Shown: positions 33,751 through 46,030 of the stretch, piece by piece
Position numbering within the stretch: position 1 is the first letter of the stretch
Layout: each line of letters opens with the position of its first letter
Assembly: GCA_025603075.1 (NCBI GenBank)
Contig: MU626313.1
Location: 1 to 64,000, forward strand
Source of the DNA: Neoconidiobolus thromboides FSU 785
Lineage: Eukaryota > Entomophthoromycota > Entomophthoromycetes > Entomophthorales > Neoconidiobolaceae
Length of the DNA: 64,000 nt
Direction of reading: 5' to 3'
Program-made: the position numbers and the translations under genes
The notes under the pieces: generated by a model
What the model was told of the DNA's origin: nothing
Database searches by the model: none
Seen by the model: only the letters and a program-made list of their open reading frames with translations

Positions 33751-35150
33751 AGTTGATTGGATATATCATATCAGTTATAAACTTATACATCTATTCTCTT
33801 TAATATCAATATATTAAGTTTTATTTTTGTGATCTAAATAACTGTGATATGGTCTATTCAAAGAAAAAGCTTATATATCAGAATGTGCTATTTTAGCTTT
33901 TTACTTTCTTAGTATTCTCTTACTACTCTGCTTTTACATCCTCTTCTCTCTTTGTATAAATGGATTACATTAGAGCTGATTGGATCTTTTGTAATTTAAG
34001 AAAATCAAAACTACACAAAATCATAGGTATATATAAAATTAACTTTATTATGAAATTAAAACAATAGACCAACATACTAGAGTAGTTAATATATTGGTAT
34101 ATTAATGCAACATCAAAAGCACTGGTGTAACTTTTTAAAAAGATTACATCTTTTTTGTAAAGCTTGAAAATTAATATTGCTCAACTTAAAGGATACAAAG
34201 TTCATATTAAAGCTATAAGATAATTTAATCACAATCAAATACTTATAAATATTATAAGAAATTCTTTGGTAAAAAAAACAGGACTTCTATAGATGAGATA
34301 GGAATATTTATTAGAATCCCACTTTCCATCCTTCAATTTTATTCAATATAATATTTACATTAGTAAGGTACCTTTAATCCATGCAGGCCTAAAGAATTTT
34401 TAAATAATCATCAGTCAAATTCTTTCAAACTATGAGAGTTCTCAATCCGTTGATAGCAATCATTCCGCTTAAACACTATTTTTATAGATCAAATTATAGC
34501 GTATAGCATGAGTATACTTTGTAATAAATCTATATCAGAGACACGTAACATTCATTCTACTAATTAATCTTCAGTAGCTTTTAGGATGTTGCATAGATTA
34601 AATCAGTGATTGATTATGGTTGTTATTTGATATTATAAAAAATCAAAACTAATGAATCATTAGTTTTTTATATTTACAATTTTTTTCGAAGCTTGTTTAA
34701 CTTATTTTTTACTCTAGTGGGTTTTATTGATTATCCCTTAAATAATTACATTTAAAATATTCAAAATTTATTTTAATAGCTTAGTTCAAATAATAAAATC
34801 CGTCGTTAAAATTTTGCCTTCTGTTGATTTGTTTTTGACAATCAAAAGATCATATAGGTGGTTATTAGCCTCATTTGGTATTTCGCATACAAGTAAGAAT
34901 ATTAAGCAAGGGATATAAGGTGGAAAATTCAAACTGGGAATACGTTATATCATTGGTTTGATATATTCAACTCTTCTAAACTATCTAAATTTGCGTAATT
35001 AGGGATAACCTTATAACATGACCTGGATTAACTACAAAGTAAAGTGGAACTAATCTTATAGTTTAATAGAAATTATAATTTTTGACTAAAAGTATAAATA
35101 GAATCAATAAAAATAAATTGACACTTTAAATATTCGACAAAAACAATAAA
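33751..35150. other. Gene-free region upstream of the GMC oxidoreductase
   Basis: About 1.4 kb with no repeat member or coding frame; a TATA-like element lies at 35093. Confidence 0.5.
35093..35100 (+). promoter_or_regulatory. Putative TATA box of the GMC oxidoreductase gene
   Basis: TATAAATA 51-58 bp upstream of the ATG at 35151. Confidence 0.5.
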
Positions 35151-37115
35151 ATGTTAGTTAGATATTTACTCCCACTATGGTTATCCCTCTTAACTTCTAT
35201 TTCCAGTGATACTCAAGATAATCAAATATTTGAAGACCTTTTGAAAAAAAGGAATGACTACCGTACAGCAGATAAAACTTATGATTATATTGTAGTAGGT
35301 GGTGGATCTGCTGGTGGTATGGCTGCAATACAGTTAGCAAAATATGGATTTAAGACTTTATTAATTGAAGCAGGTCCAGAGCCAGAGATCACATACAATA
35401 TTACTATACCAGGATTTTCACCAAGAGCTTCTGAAGATGAAAAGATATCTTATGAATATTTTGTAAAACATTATCCAGAATCCACTAATCTAAGACAAAG
35501 CGTATTCTATCCAAGAGTTGGTGCGCTTGGTGGATGCTCTATGCACCATGCTCAAATTACTGTTTATCCACAAAATAGAGATTTTGAAATATTATATCAA
35601 TTGACCGGTAATCCAGTGTTTAAAGAGGTCAACTTTAGAAATAAATACTTTAAACCTATGGAAAAAAACCAATATCAATTATTAGTTAGCAATCCAGATG
35701 ATCATGGCTATAATGGCTGGTATCCCACCTCATATATTGAATATTTAAGATTAATATCACTTGATCCTTCTTTATTAAAGATGATTGCGTTTTTAGGTGG
35801 AGATGGCTCCTTTGATATTAATGGTTATGATAGGAAGAATCGTACTCAGTTAATGAGCGAAAAAGAGGGATTGTTTTTTATTCCACATGCAGTCAATAAT
35901 ATGAACCAAACTAGAATGAACTATATTTTACAACTACAAATGGCTCGTGCTTTTAATGGCTTAACTATACTTACTGACACTTTAGCTACTAAGCTTTTAT
36001 TTGATGAGAATAAAAAAGCCACTGGTGTTGAAGTTAGACATGGTAGCTACCTTTACAAAGCATCACCATTATATAAGCAGAATAGCTTTGAGAATTCTGT
36101 TAAAAACACCTTTTTAGCAACTAAAGAAATAATTGTATCTGCTGGTACCTTTAACACCCCACAGTTATTAATGCTATCTGGAATTGGAGATTCAGATGAG
36201 CTTAAGAAGTTAAATATTGATGTAATTTCCGATTTAAAAGGAGTAGGTAAAAACTTACAAGATAGGGATGAGATCCCATATATGTTAAAATTAAACAGTG
36301 ATTTAAACTTATTTAAGGAATGTAACTTTAAAGCAGATTATAAAAATGATCGTTGCTTTAGAGATTATATTAATTTTAAAACCGGTCCTTACACTGTGGG
36401 TTCAGGTATTAGTGCAGAGACTTATAAATCCTTACCAGGATTAGGTGCTGCTGATACTTTTATTATTAATACTCCACTCTATTTTTATGGTTATTTTAAA
36501 GGATATTCTCAAGTAGCAGCTGACAATCCGCGTTATTTTACAAGATTAGTGTTAAAAGCGCGTACCCAATCTCAAGGCTATGTGAAGTTGAAATCAGCAG
36601 ATCCAACAGATACACCCGATATCAACTTATTGAAATTTAATATTGGGGGTAAAGAAGATCTTACTTCTTTAGTAAATACAATTGAATATTTGCGCAACCA
36701 AACCAAAAAGAATCTAGGGGATACTTATGAAGAAGAATTTCCAGGAAAAGAAATAAAAACTAGAGATCAAATAGCTAAATGGATTACTGAAATCACTTGG
36801 GGTCATCATGTTTGTTGTACAGCTAAAATTGGCTTAGATAATGATAAAATGGCTGTATTGGATAATAAATTTAGTGTACGTGGTGTCACTGGATTAAGAG
36901 TTATGGATATGTCAGCGTTACCTGAAATTCCTGGTTTCTTCCCTAATCTTTATATTCATATGCTAGGTACTTATATCGCTGATCAAATTTATGAAGAATC
37001 TAAAGGTAAATCTAAAGAGCTTAAACAACAACCAAGTGAAGAATTGTTAAATTCTATTAATAAGAAAATGGATAGAAACTATATTGATATATTAAACCCA
37101 GTTATTGATACTTAA
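35151..37115 (+). CDS. Secreted GMC-family FAD oxidoreductase
   Basis: Single exon, 654 aa, complete. Residues 1-19 (LVRYLLPLWLSLLTSISS) form a secretion signal. The FAD-binding motif YIVVGGGSAGG is at 46-56, followed by LLIEAGPEP. GALGGCSMHHAQ near 125-136 matches the GMC signature 1 region, and IVSAGTFNTPQLLMLSGIG the GMC signature 2. The catalytic region WGHHVCCTAKIG holds H552/H553. The second catalytic position, in LPEIPGFFPNLYIHMLG, is asparagine (N599), as in HN-type members. The family includes aryl-alcohol, glucose and choline oxidases and related enzymes; substrate is not deducible. It sits alone between two transposon-rich regions. Confidence 0.9.
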   Translation: MLVRYLLPLWLSLLTSISSDTQDNQIFEDLLKKRNDYRTADKTYDYIVVGGGSAGGMAAIQLAKYGFKTLLIEAGPEPEITYNITIPGFSPRASEDEKISYEYFVKHYPESTNLRQSVFYPRVGALGGCSMHHAQITVYPQNRDFEILYQLTGNPVFKEVNFRNKYFKPMEKNQYQLLVSNPDDHGYNGWYPTSYIEYLRLISLDPSLLKMIAFLGGDGSFDINGYDRKNRTQLMSEKEGLFFIPHAVNNMNQTRMNYILQLQMARAFNGLTILTDTLATKLLFDENKKATGVEVRHGSYLYKASPLYKQNSFENSVKNTFLATKEIIVSAGTFNTPQLLMLSGIGDSDELKKLNIDVISDLKGVGKNLQDRDEIPYMLKLNSDLNLFKECNFKADYKNDRCFRDYINFKTGPYTVGSGISAETYKSLPGLGAADTFIINTPLYFYGYFKGYSQVAADNPRYFTRLVLKARTQSQGYVKLKSADPTDTPDINLLKFNIGGKEDLTSLVNTIEYLRNQTKKNLGDTYEEEFPGKEIKTRDQIAKWITEITWGHHVCCTAKIGLDNDKMAVLDNKFSVRGVTGLRVMDMSALPEIPGFFPNLYIHMLGTYIADQIYEESKGKSKELKQQPSEELLNSINKKMDRNYIDILNPVIDT

Positions 37116-37839
37116 TATTTTAAGATTCAGTGAAAATTAATATATTCCATTATTTAAAACATTGAATAAACAAATAAATATATTATTCAATATAGTATAG
37201 TTATTCTTATTTTATAAATAAGCTATTATAAAAGATTATTAGACTCATCAAGGATGTGCAACTTTTTCTGATAAACATATATTATTATTTTACACATTTT
37301 AGATTTACTCTTAAACACTTACCTTTAAACTTACCTAAATATAGCTTCCATGCGAAAACTCACTAAAAATATCTACAAATACAACAATATATTTAGTAAA
37401 TATATTTATATTAAAGCTAAAAAAGGACCTAGACCTCCAGGTAGTTTATCGTCAAAATTCTTTTTAACTCAGTTTGTTTAACTTTTCTTTCTTGCTACAA
37501 TTGTAATATAATAAAAATATAGATTAATCTATTTTTCAATATTAACTTTAAATCCCACATTTGATGCTATTTAATTAAATGGAGAGGTGCATCTACAAAG
37601 ACAAAGGACAAGTTATTATATGATAAAAACATATTAACATTGCTATTAAAAATTAGTAAAAAAATTCAACATTGATGTTCAATAAATACCCAGATGCCAA
37701 GATAATATATGGAGATATTTTTTTTGGTTTCATTACTTTTCCATTTTTTAAGCACTATTTGAATAGAAAAATTATTAGTAAAATTCTTAAACACAAAAAT
37801 ACATCCTTATGTAATTAAAAAAAATAATTAAAAAATATA
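37116..37839. other. Intergenic region with a MITE
   Basis: Contains the MITE at 37711-37808; otherwise no recognised content. Confidence 0.5.
37711..37808 (-). mobile_element. MITE copy
   Basis: GGAGAT...CATCCTT, 98 bp, ATAT on the left and ATGT on the right. Confidence 0.88.
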
Positions 37840-38409
37840 GTAGTAAGAAAATCAAATAAGAAAGACTATACAATAATTTCAAACTTTAAACAAAATATAA
37901 AAATAAAACAAAGTAAAATTAAGGTTAGTAAATTTAAATCATTATAATAAACAATCCATGTTGGTATTAAAGTTTAATGTTTTATATTCAAAAAATAATA
38001 AAACAATAATCAAAGTTGATTTTGATCATTTATTTGAAATATTAAACTATGATTTAATATAAGCAGAAAATTATTCAATTGATTTTAAAAGTTAAAGTTT
38101 TTGTTTGTAGACATAATAAACTTAATAATTCAATTATTGATAGTGAGAAAACAGATATAATTTCAAAAAAATATAAAATACCAAAAAGTGTTTATATTTT
38201 ATTAAACATAATGATAAGCCATATTGTTATCCAGTATCTGATAGATTGAAAAAAGTGATATAGTTCTAATCAAAGTTATAAAATCGAAAGATCAACCCCA
38301 GCTTATTCTACAAAAATAACAAATAACTTAAGTTTCAATATTTATTAAGTAATTAAGAAGTCTATTAAATGATAGAAATCAATTATTAAAATTTGATATT
38401 ACTTAGACT
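37840..38409 (+). pseudogene. Transposase remnant (copy 3)
   Basis: Aligns with 26440-26700 and, after a deletion, with 26960-27790. Shared blocks include the FKQN region (AACTTTAAACAAAATATAAA) and NDKPYCYPVSD at about 38210. Many stops. It is bounded on the right by an LTR. Confidence 0.7.
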
Positions 38410-38873
38410 TGTGAAATATCGCCTTGTTAGTCTCATGGTTAATTATAGCATAATAATCACCTAAGCTGTTGTGTTCTTGAGTTCAGAGAAAATCAATCCC
38501 ATGTTCTTAGTTTGATTTGTTATGAGAATTTCTAGCTCCATCCAAAAGAATATTATCTTTTCATTTTGATATTTATACTTTTCAGAGTATAAAAGAGTTT
38601 ATAGAGTATAATAGCTCGAGGCTTTTTAACTGAATTATTCCCTGATATCTCGAACATTTAATAAAGCCACTAAGTTTTCTTAATAGTATTTTACATAGAT
38701 TTTACATTAGTATTGTCTATTCTATTTGTCTTATATAGCTAGTAACCTATTACGTGCTATTCCTCATAATCTAAGTCTATCTTAGTCACATAAACTAAGA
38801 CCTTTCGACTTATAGTGTAGTCAACCCAGCAATAGCTGTTCTTGACTCCAAACCCTGAGTACCAGATTTCACA
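38410..38873 (+). mobile_element. Solo LTR (464 bp), copy 3
   Basis: TGTGAAATATCG...AGATTTCACA; aligns end to end with copy 2. Flanks (GACT and CCTC) do not match, so the original target duplication was lost by deletion or recombination. Confidence 0.83.
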
Positions 38874-39200
38874 CCTCACATACAGCTATTTGTCAACTTA
38901 GTGATATACTGATAATATAATTGTAATATTAAAATAATTTGCTTATTTTATAGCAAATATGTAATGTTGGTTATAAAGCAGTAATAACAAATATCTCTCA
39001 ATGAAGTTTTATAGGAATATGTATTTATTCACATACTACAACCTTGGCTAATGTCAATATATAGATTATGTTAATAAAAGTCTTGCTAATTCAGAAATTT
39101 CTATTAACTCTAATAGAAACTTTGCTAACTTACAATATAAATCATAATAAGATAATTTAAAGCTCTATTGGGTTGGGTACTTTTGCTTTTTAATAAAAAA
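38874..39200 (+). repeat. Dispersed repeat, 3' non-coding part of the decayed transposon (copy 3)
   Basis: Starts exactly at the LTR edge with CCTCACATACAGCTATTT, the counterpart of 27930-27947. The first about 60 bp of the repeat are missing. Confidence 0.75.
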
Positions 39201-39300
39201 ATTTGCTTAAATTCTACAAAAGCAAACTTTTTAATTTTTAAATATTAAAAATTGGACAAAAAATGAAACCAATTTAGGTAACTTCATGTTTTTAAGAAAT

Positions 39301-39395
39301 GGGGATGTTTTAATTTCATCACTTTTTCCATTTTTTAAGTGCTATTTGAGCGGAAAAATTGTTAGTAAAACCTTTAAGCAAAAAAGTACATCCCC
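39301..39395 (-). mobile_element. MITE copy
   Basis: GGGGATG...CATCCCC, 95 bp, flanks AAAT and ATAT. It cuts off the third copy of the relict coding family. Confidence 0.9.
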
Positions 39396-39399
39396 ATAT

Positions 39400-39610
39400 C
39401 CTTTGGTGTTTGACATGAAACTGTTTTTTCAATGATATTGGATCTTATCTTAAGAAGTCCACTTAAATTGTCCATTTCTTTCACTTCAATATCCAACTTA
39501 AGTATAAATTCCTCCTCTATTCTTTATGTTCCATTATATGGCTTCCTATTACAATGAACTTTTTACATTTGTTACTTAGTATTAATATTTTAGTCAACCA
39601 ATTACTTATA
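39400..39610 (-). pseudogene. Relict asparagine-rich coding element (copy 3, fragment)
   Basis: The minus strand encodes NKCKKFIVIGSHIMEHKE, then after a stop and shift LKLDIEVKEMDNLSGLLKIR and SNIIEKTVSCQTPKD, parallel to the N-terminal module of the copies at 31185 and 33750. Truncated by the MITE. Confidence 0.5.
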
Positions 39611-40476
39611 ACATATTACTTATTAGCTTAATGCACAATTTATTTGATATCAATATCAATATCTTGAGCTTTACTCAAATCAATTTATGTATTTTATGAT
39701 GCGATTTATTTGAAATCTAATTAGTCTATACTTTTCAATAAAATAAATATCCTAACTCGACCATTTGTGATTTCATTTCAATTTTAATGGACTTAACCAG
39801 AGAAAGTTGTATTGAATATCTAGCTTAGTTTAGTTTTCTTCTTTCATATCATTCTTTTACTTTGTTTATCTCGTTTATTATTTTTATCTTTTCTAGGATT
39901 TACTTTCTATTTTATTTTCATCTATTAATTCATTTAGGAACTTGTTGACACTTTTGTTGTTTTATAAAATTTCTATTTTAAACTAAAGATCAGTTTCTTT
40001 CAATGAGTTAGATTCATGATATAAAGCAAAATAATAAACACATTTATTCAATAAGCATAATTATACATAATTTCTTATTATCATATTAATAACAAGCTAG
40101 GAGTATTTATATACTAATCATATGTTACTTTGTTAAAGCTATCAATTACTATGGATTTTGTGTTTTAAAAATTAAATATTTACATTTCAAGCATTTAGAA
40201 CAGAATCTTATAATAAAATACTTATTTTTTATCATAAATCTATCATTGTTAATGTGTTAATATTTATTTGGTTTTGTTGCTGCTAAGATTATATTAAAAA
40301 TTGTTAAAATTGTCACTTCATTAATATTTGATAATCAAATCAGAATACAAATCAAAGCATAATAGTTTACTAAAAATATTAAATTTTATCCTTTTATTTA
40401 TCTCATAAAATCTTAAAGATCAATCTCGCCTCACTGTTAGAGACCTTAAGATCCTTCATCACTGCATAGCCCCTTT
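39611..40476. other. Intergenic region
   Basis: No recognised gene; includes the 3' flank of the CNS1-like gene. Confidence 0.5.
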
Positions 40477-41916
40477 TTAGTCTTTATACCTATTTAAAAA
40501 TTCATCCTTGAAGCTTGATCCTTTAGCTAGCAAAATAAAACTTGGTGTTCCGTTTACAACTAAATAATTATTGGATGCCAACACCTTATTAAGTGTCAAT
40601 CCCTTACCCACCTTAAATAACTTAGGTTTTGTTGCATTTGATGGAAAACTTTCAAAATAAATTTCAATATTTTCAACGGTGTATTTAGGATTATTCTGAT
40701 CATCCCAAGGGGCTGGTTGCTCAAACATAACTTCAAGATGATCTTTGAAGGTGTTGTTTTCATAATATTTTTCAATGAAATCACTTTCTTTGTATTCGGG
40801 ATAAAGGAAAAACACAGGCCATATTAATTGTTGGGATTCGCGGTCATAAGTCACAGAATTATCTGCTTTTAAATCAGGTTGGTAGAGTTTATCATTGGAA
40901 TCAACAAAGCGGATGTTGGAGGCCTGATGAGAGGAGTTAGTATGTTGCTTTAAGTTAATAAATAACAAAGGTTACTTTTAAAGCGTCTTGTAACTCTTTA
41001 ATTCTTAAAGCTTCAGCTTCTTCTTTTTCTTTTTTAACTCTTTCTTTTTCATCCAATTTGTTTTTCAATGAAATTATTTGTTCAAGTAACTTCTTCAACG
41101 GGGCATTTTCTGGATCAATCTAAAAATATTAATTAATAAACATATAAAACTTGGATAATTTTTTTTCTTACATTAAGTCCAAACTCACAACAATCTTTAG
41201 CTTCATTAACTCTTTCTAAATAATATAATGCTTTTGCTGACCTATAACAAGCTTTGACATTTTTATTATCAATACCTAAGGCTTTCGAGCAATCAGTTAA
41301 TACCATACGGTAATTACCTATAAATACAATCATCAATCATTATTTAATTTTCTCATTTTTATTTTTGTATTATTATTGTTAGTATTATCGTCTAATTTCA
41401 AAAAAACTTACCCAACTCTAAGTTGACAGCTGCTCTATTAATATAACAAATCACATTCAATTGATCATCTTTACTATATTGGTCTAAAGCTTGAGTGAAA
41501 TATTGAATGGCATCTTTATATGAGGCCTTTCCTTGGGCAAAGCACTCATTTCCTAATTCTTTGAAGTTTTTGGCATTTTCTAAATAAAAATAATTACTCA
41601 CTCAATCTTTATCAATCCATTTTTCAATAAAAGAAAATAAAAACAAAAATAAAAACAATCAAATTATTAATGTTTCTTTGGCTATTAACTTACCTTCTGG
41701 TGTGCCATCAAATTTCAATGTTTGTAAAGCAGCTAAAGCTACATTCTCTTCTGCATCCTCAGGTAAATTTTTCATGAATAAAGGTACTGAATTCATTTCT
41801 TTATCTAAATTTTCACTACTAAACGCCCAACTAGGACGATTTGGTTTAGGTCCATTACCACCTTCAATGGAGTTGACTATGTTTTCTAACTCAAGAATTT
41901 TGTCCATGTTTTCCAT
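40477..41916 (-). CDS. CNS1: CNS1/TTC4-type TPR co-chaperone of HSP90
   Basis: Five exons on the minus strand: 41916-41694, 41579-41412, 41317-41172, 41119-40976, 40923-40477 (375 aa, close to the about 385 of yeast Cns1). The N-terminus has the family block SVPLFMKNLPEDAEENVALA. Three TPRs follow: NAKNFKELGNECFAQGKASY, INRAAVNLELGNYRMVLTDC, then KACYRSAKALYYLERVNEAK. A charged coiled segment (KNKLDEKERVKKEKEEAEA) precedes the C-terminal wheel domain (FPSNATKPKLFKVGKGLTL and LVVNGTPSFILLAKGS). Cns1/TTC4 binds the EEVD tail of HSP90/HSP70 in the cytosol and assists client folding and translation factors. The last acceptor could be CATCAG (chosen) or TTAAAG 24 bp earlier; both keep frame. Confidence 0.86.
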
Positions 41917-42245
41917 TTTGTTGTTACTCTGATAAAAAGGTAAAGTCTAAAGTTCTGAGTTTATCTTTTTATTTTGCTAGGTTTTTTGCATAAAATTCAA
42001 GGCTTTGATAATAGAAGTTGTTTTATATAAAGGTAGTAAAATGTATAAGTGTTATTTTGTACTATAAAAATAATGGTAATTGGTATTATAAATACAGTTT
42101 ACTAATTTTGATCATTTTAAAAATTATTTCAAATGAAAAAAAACCATTAAATTTATTAAAAAAACTTCATTTAATAAACTAATTCATTATCTATAAAAGA
42201 CTGTTTCCTTCCTTTCCTTTCCTTCCTTTTTTTCGATTCCTTCCT

Positions 42246-42644
42246 CTAGCTCATCAACCATCCAAAAAATATAAGCGTCGCTACTGCTAATCCAATGAAC
42301 AAATACCAATCCTGCCTTGTTCTCCTTTCAATAAAATTAATCAAAGTAGTGGAAAGTCCCAACGTATTAGCTGTATTTAAAGCTCTAGTCCTAGCTGATT
42401 TCAACATTTTTCGTTGTTCTTTTAAATCCAACAAACTACTTTGTCCTTGCAAAATAAAATCATCAAGTGAATTTTCACTGTTTTGAAGAAAATGGTCTTC
42501 ATCGATTTGGATATTAATGCTATCATTGGGAACATGATTGGAGAATAGTTCATTTCGATTGCTGGTATGTTCGACATTAAGGTCCATCATCCGTTGTCGA
42601 CGTTGGCTTGTCTTTGGTTTATACCGATTGTTGATGGGTTCCAT
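42246..42644 (-). CDS. BOS1/membrin-like Qb-SNARE, short form
   Basis: Single exon, 132 aa. Residues about 55-112 match the membrin/Bos1 SNARE motif: SLDDFILQGQSSLLDLKEQR with zero-layer glutamine Q77, then NTANTLGLSTTLINFIERR, nearly the family's NxLGLSNTxxRxIE block. The C-terminal anchor is WYLFIGLAVATLIFFGWLM. Bos1 works in ER-to-Golgi vesicle fusion. Normal family members are about 210-245 aa with an N-terminal helical (Habc) domain. Here only about 50 residues precede the SNARE motif. A TATA-like element at 42712-42705 on the minus strand, 61-68 bp before this ATG, suggests the short form is the real product. An unseen upstream exon cannot be excluded. The tail ends only a residue or two after the anchor. 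Confidence 0.75.
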   Translation of the reverse strand: MEPINNRYKPKTSQRRQRMMDLNVEHTSNRNELFSNHVPNDSINIQIDEDHFLQNSENSLDDFILQGQSSLLDLKEQRKMLKSARTRALNTANTLGLSTTLINFIERRTRQDWYLFIGLAVATLIFFGWLMS

Positions 42645-42704
42645 TTTAGTTTTTTGTTTTACAAAGAGATAAAAGATAAGAAAATTTTCAATTTTTAGTT
42701 GAGC

Positions 42705-42712
42705 CTTTTATA
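42705..42712 (-). promoter_or_regulatory. Putative TATA box of the BOS1-like gene
   Basis: TATAAAAG on the minus strand, 61-68 bp before the ATG at 42644. Confidence 0.45.
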
Positions 42713-42837
42713 TTTGCGTCAGCAATACGTTTTCAATTTTAATTTTTAAAACTAACTTCCAGCGTGGAAAAAACATAAAATATAAATATAAAATAGCATC
42801 AAAAAAAAATTACATATATAATACACTAAATGAATAT

Positions 42838-43828
42838 TTATTCCAATTCTCTTAAATAAGCTAATAATCTTTTTTTATGAATAACCCCAATAAATTTACC
42901 TAATTTTAAAATACAAATATATCTTACACCTAACTTAATAAACATTTCTAATAATATATCAGCAGAAGAGTTATGGGCTATTGTTATTGGGGCTTGGTCA
43001 ATAAATTGAAACACTAATTCATCGATTTCATTTAAAGGTATAGAATTAGTATTAAAATTAATTATTAGGCTATTATTGGGATGTTTCTCTAAGTATAATA
43101 TTAATATATCATTATTTAGATGTTATTATATATTATTATTATTATTATTATTATTACCTAAAACATGTTGTAAATCATTAAAATTTATATAACCGATAAG
43201 AATGTTATCATCTACTATTGGGAACCCGCCATCTGAGTAACCATAGTTTTCTATAGTAGAAGAATATTAGTTGAAATACATTTTGTAACTTTATCAAATC
43301 TTAATATTTACGCATATCAGTCAACTTCAACTTTAAACTTTGTATAGTGTTAACTTGATTACAATTGATAATAGGTAAGTTATTATCCATTATATCTTTT
43401 AATTCATTTAGATTTTGATAATGATTTCCTTTATGTAAATATGGATATTCGTTTAATTCAATTAAATTATCATAAATACTATTATGTACTAAAGCATCTC
43501 CGGTCCATTTACTTATCATTACAGCTAACATAATTGGCTAATAGTAAATAATGATAAGTAAGCAATTTTATAAAATAAATGATTTACTTACCAAACCATA
43601 AGATAATGAATTGGTTAATTCAAACATGATTACTACTAATGAAACTAGGTAATAAAGGAATAATTATTATATAAATTTATCATAATAATATGCCAAAAAA
43701 TTTACCTGTCATTCTAGTAACCCCAGCTAATGCAGAAGCTGCGCCAACCATAGCATAAACACCTGGAGTAAAACAATTGGTGCCTACTTCACCACATACA
43801 GAGAATAAATAAAAGGTCGGGTATATTC

Positions 43829-43864
<36 letters not shown>

Positions 43865-46030
43865 AATTTACTGTTGAAATTGTTGTAACATTAGACCAAT
43901 AATTCTACCAAAGCAAGCACCAATGGCCATAGAAGGTATGAATACTCCAGCTGGTACCTAAAATTTCGATAAAGGAAATCATATTAAAATCATGTACAAT
44001 AATAATAAACATAACTCACTTTCATCCCAAATGTAATTACCGTTAATAAAAACTTTTCAATTATAGCTAAACCTAATAGTTGAATTACTTGGTCATAATT
44101 AGATAATTGAGAACTAGAGTAATAAATTTATTAAATTAGTAACACTTATCTCTATTTTAATAAAAAGCTTACAGACACAATCCATTGTTCCCATCATTAT
44201 TTGTTTTACATTCTGAAAACAAATCAGCCACTAATTCTGTAGTAGATAGTCTAAAGCCAAAAGTCATTAAACTTAACCTTATAAAAAATACAATACACCT
44301 TACCTAGTAAAAGGATTCATATAATTTAATACAGTAGTAATACAAACCACTGTTAAAACCTCGTAAACTGGTAATTTGCCCCAATTAGAAGTTCTTCTTT
44401 TTTTATTCCATAAAATATTCAATTTACAAAATAAAGCTCCGTAAATACCCTAAAGGTTTATAAAACATTATCAATAAATAGACTTGAATTTACAAAAAAA
44501 TGTTTTTTATCTCAACTTACCCCAAATACCCCTAATAATAAAAATGGCAATAATTCAAATGTCCACCAAGTGTTTTCAAACGTTACTTGGAACAATACGA
44601 TTTTTCCCGTACCAAATGGATTAATTATCTATACAAATCAGATTATCAATAAGTTTCTCTATACATCTTTTCCCTACCCTTACTTACTTTCAACGTCATT
44701 GCTGCCACCATAGCACAAAGGAAACTTCTATATAGTGTATGTATTGGAAAATAATAAGACACTTCTTCTAAAGAAAATAGGACTCCACCAATTGGGGCAC
44801 CAAATGCTACCGCCACACCAGCAGCTGATGAAGCGGATAATATTTCCCTTTGTTTTGCTTCGTTTAAATTATATTTTTCAAAAAAACGAGTCACAATGTT
44901 TCCTATACAACAAGATATATGAACCAATGGACCTTCTTTACCGAGAGAGAGGCCGGAGCTTACCGAGAGAATCTATAAATAGGGGAGAATTAATTTGATT
45001 AATTGATGGTGAGATAGAGTATCATAGATAATAAGCAATAAAAACTTACCAAACCTGCTGTTTTTACTGTTAATGTTTTAATCCCTAGGAAACCCCTAAT
45101 AACAAAGCCACTTAAAATTGTTTTAACTTCCGGAATCCCTGACCCAGCAGCATAATAACAAATTTTATCTTCCCCATCCTTTGTTTTTTTTTTATAACCA
45201 TTGTAGAAAACTAGGCTTCCGGCACCAATGGCTAAGGTGACTGCAATAATGAAATACACTAGGAAATCAAAGATTGGACCGAATGAGTTGACATCCCAAT
45301 GAAAAAATTTGGACCACGTTTGGAATTCGTAACAGTTGAGATTTCCCTGTTTGCTCTTGCCACCACAACATTTGACTTGATTTAAAAATAAATTGTTGAT
45401 ACATATGCCTTCCTTCAATGAAGATAAACTTTCACTTAATAGTACAATAATAGCAGCCACAATACCACTGAGGATACCAATAATAGTGACTATCAATATG
45501 CCTTGAATTGAATCATAAAGTTTTAGTAGAGCGCCACGAAGTCCAGATGTTTTATTGATAGCTCTTTGTCGCGTTCGAGATTTTATTAGATCATGGATCC
45601 AATCTAAAGAGAACCAAAATAGTTAAATAATAAATCAGTTAATTGTTCATTGTTTTAATTGTCTATCAGCTTGCTTGTTTTATTCATTTAAGTGTGAAAG
45701 TTTGATTAAATAAAAATAAATCTATTTATTACCTATACTACTATAATCCAAATACCATTCTCTTAAACCATTATTTTCCGAAAGCAAAGTAGAAGTGGAG
45801 GTAGAACGATCATAATCTGTAGATTTTCGGCGTAATAAAGGACGACTTATAGGGGCTTGAAGACTATGAAATAAAGAGTCAGTTGTTTGATTTTAATAAT
45901 TCGAGGGGATTCTAGGGAGTCAATGAATTTTATATTACCTTTGATAACTAATTGAATTGGCAGTTGAAGTTGAAGTTGAAGTTGAAGTGGGTTTTGATAA
46001 TAAATTAGTAGATTCTGTTTCTTCTGGCAT
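42838..46030 (-). CDS. CLC-family chloride/proton antiporter (GEF1-type)
   Basis: Fourteen exons on the minus strand: 46030-45939, 45863-45733, 45603-45050, 44972-44688, 44628-44521, 44449-44304, 44250-44173, 44113-44020, 43957-43872, 43827-43706, 43644-43592, 43537-43312, 43250-43158, 43088-42838. Every junction keeps frame, giving 772 aa (yeast Gef1 is 779). Selectivity-filter motifs are present: GSGIPE at 228-233 and GKEGPLVH from 270, whose E272 is the gating glutamate. FSLEEV holds E329, the proton glutamate, so this should be a 2Cl-/H+ exchanger rather than a channel. [18 protein letters not shown] and [13 protein letters not shown] match later helices. Two CBS domains close the protein ([33 protein letters not shown]). 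Expected location is Golgi/endosome. The N-terminus has TST repeats. Several introns carry TTA microsatellites. Confidence 0.92.
43133..43153. repeat. ATT microsatellite in CLC intron
   Basis: Trinucleotide tract between exons 13 and 14 of the CLC gene; a second, longer one is at 43830-43861 between exons 9 and 10. Confidence 0.85.
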
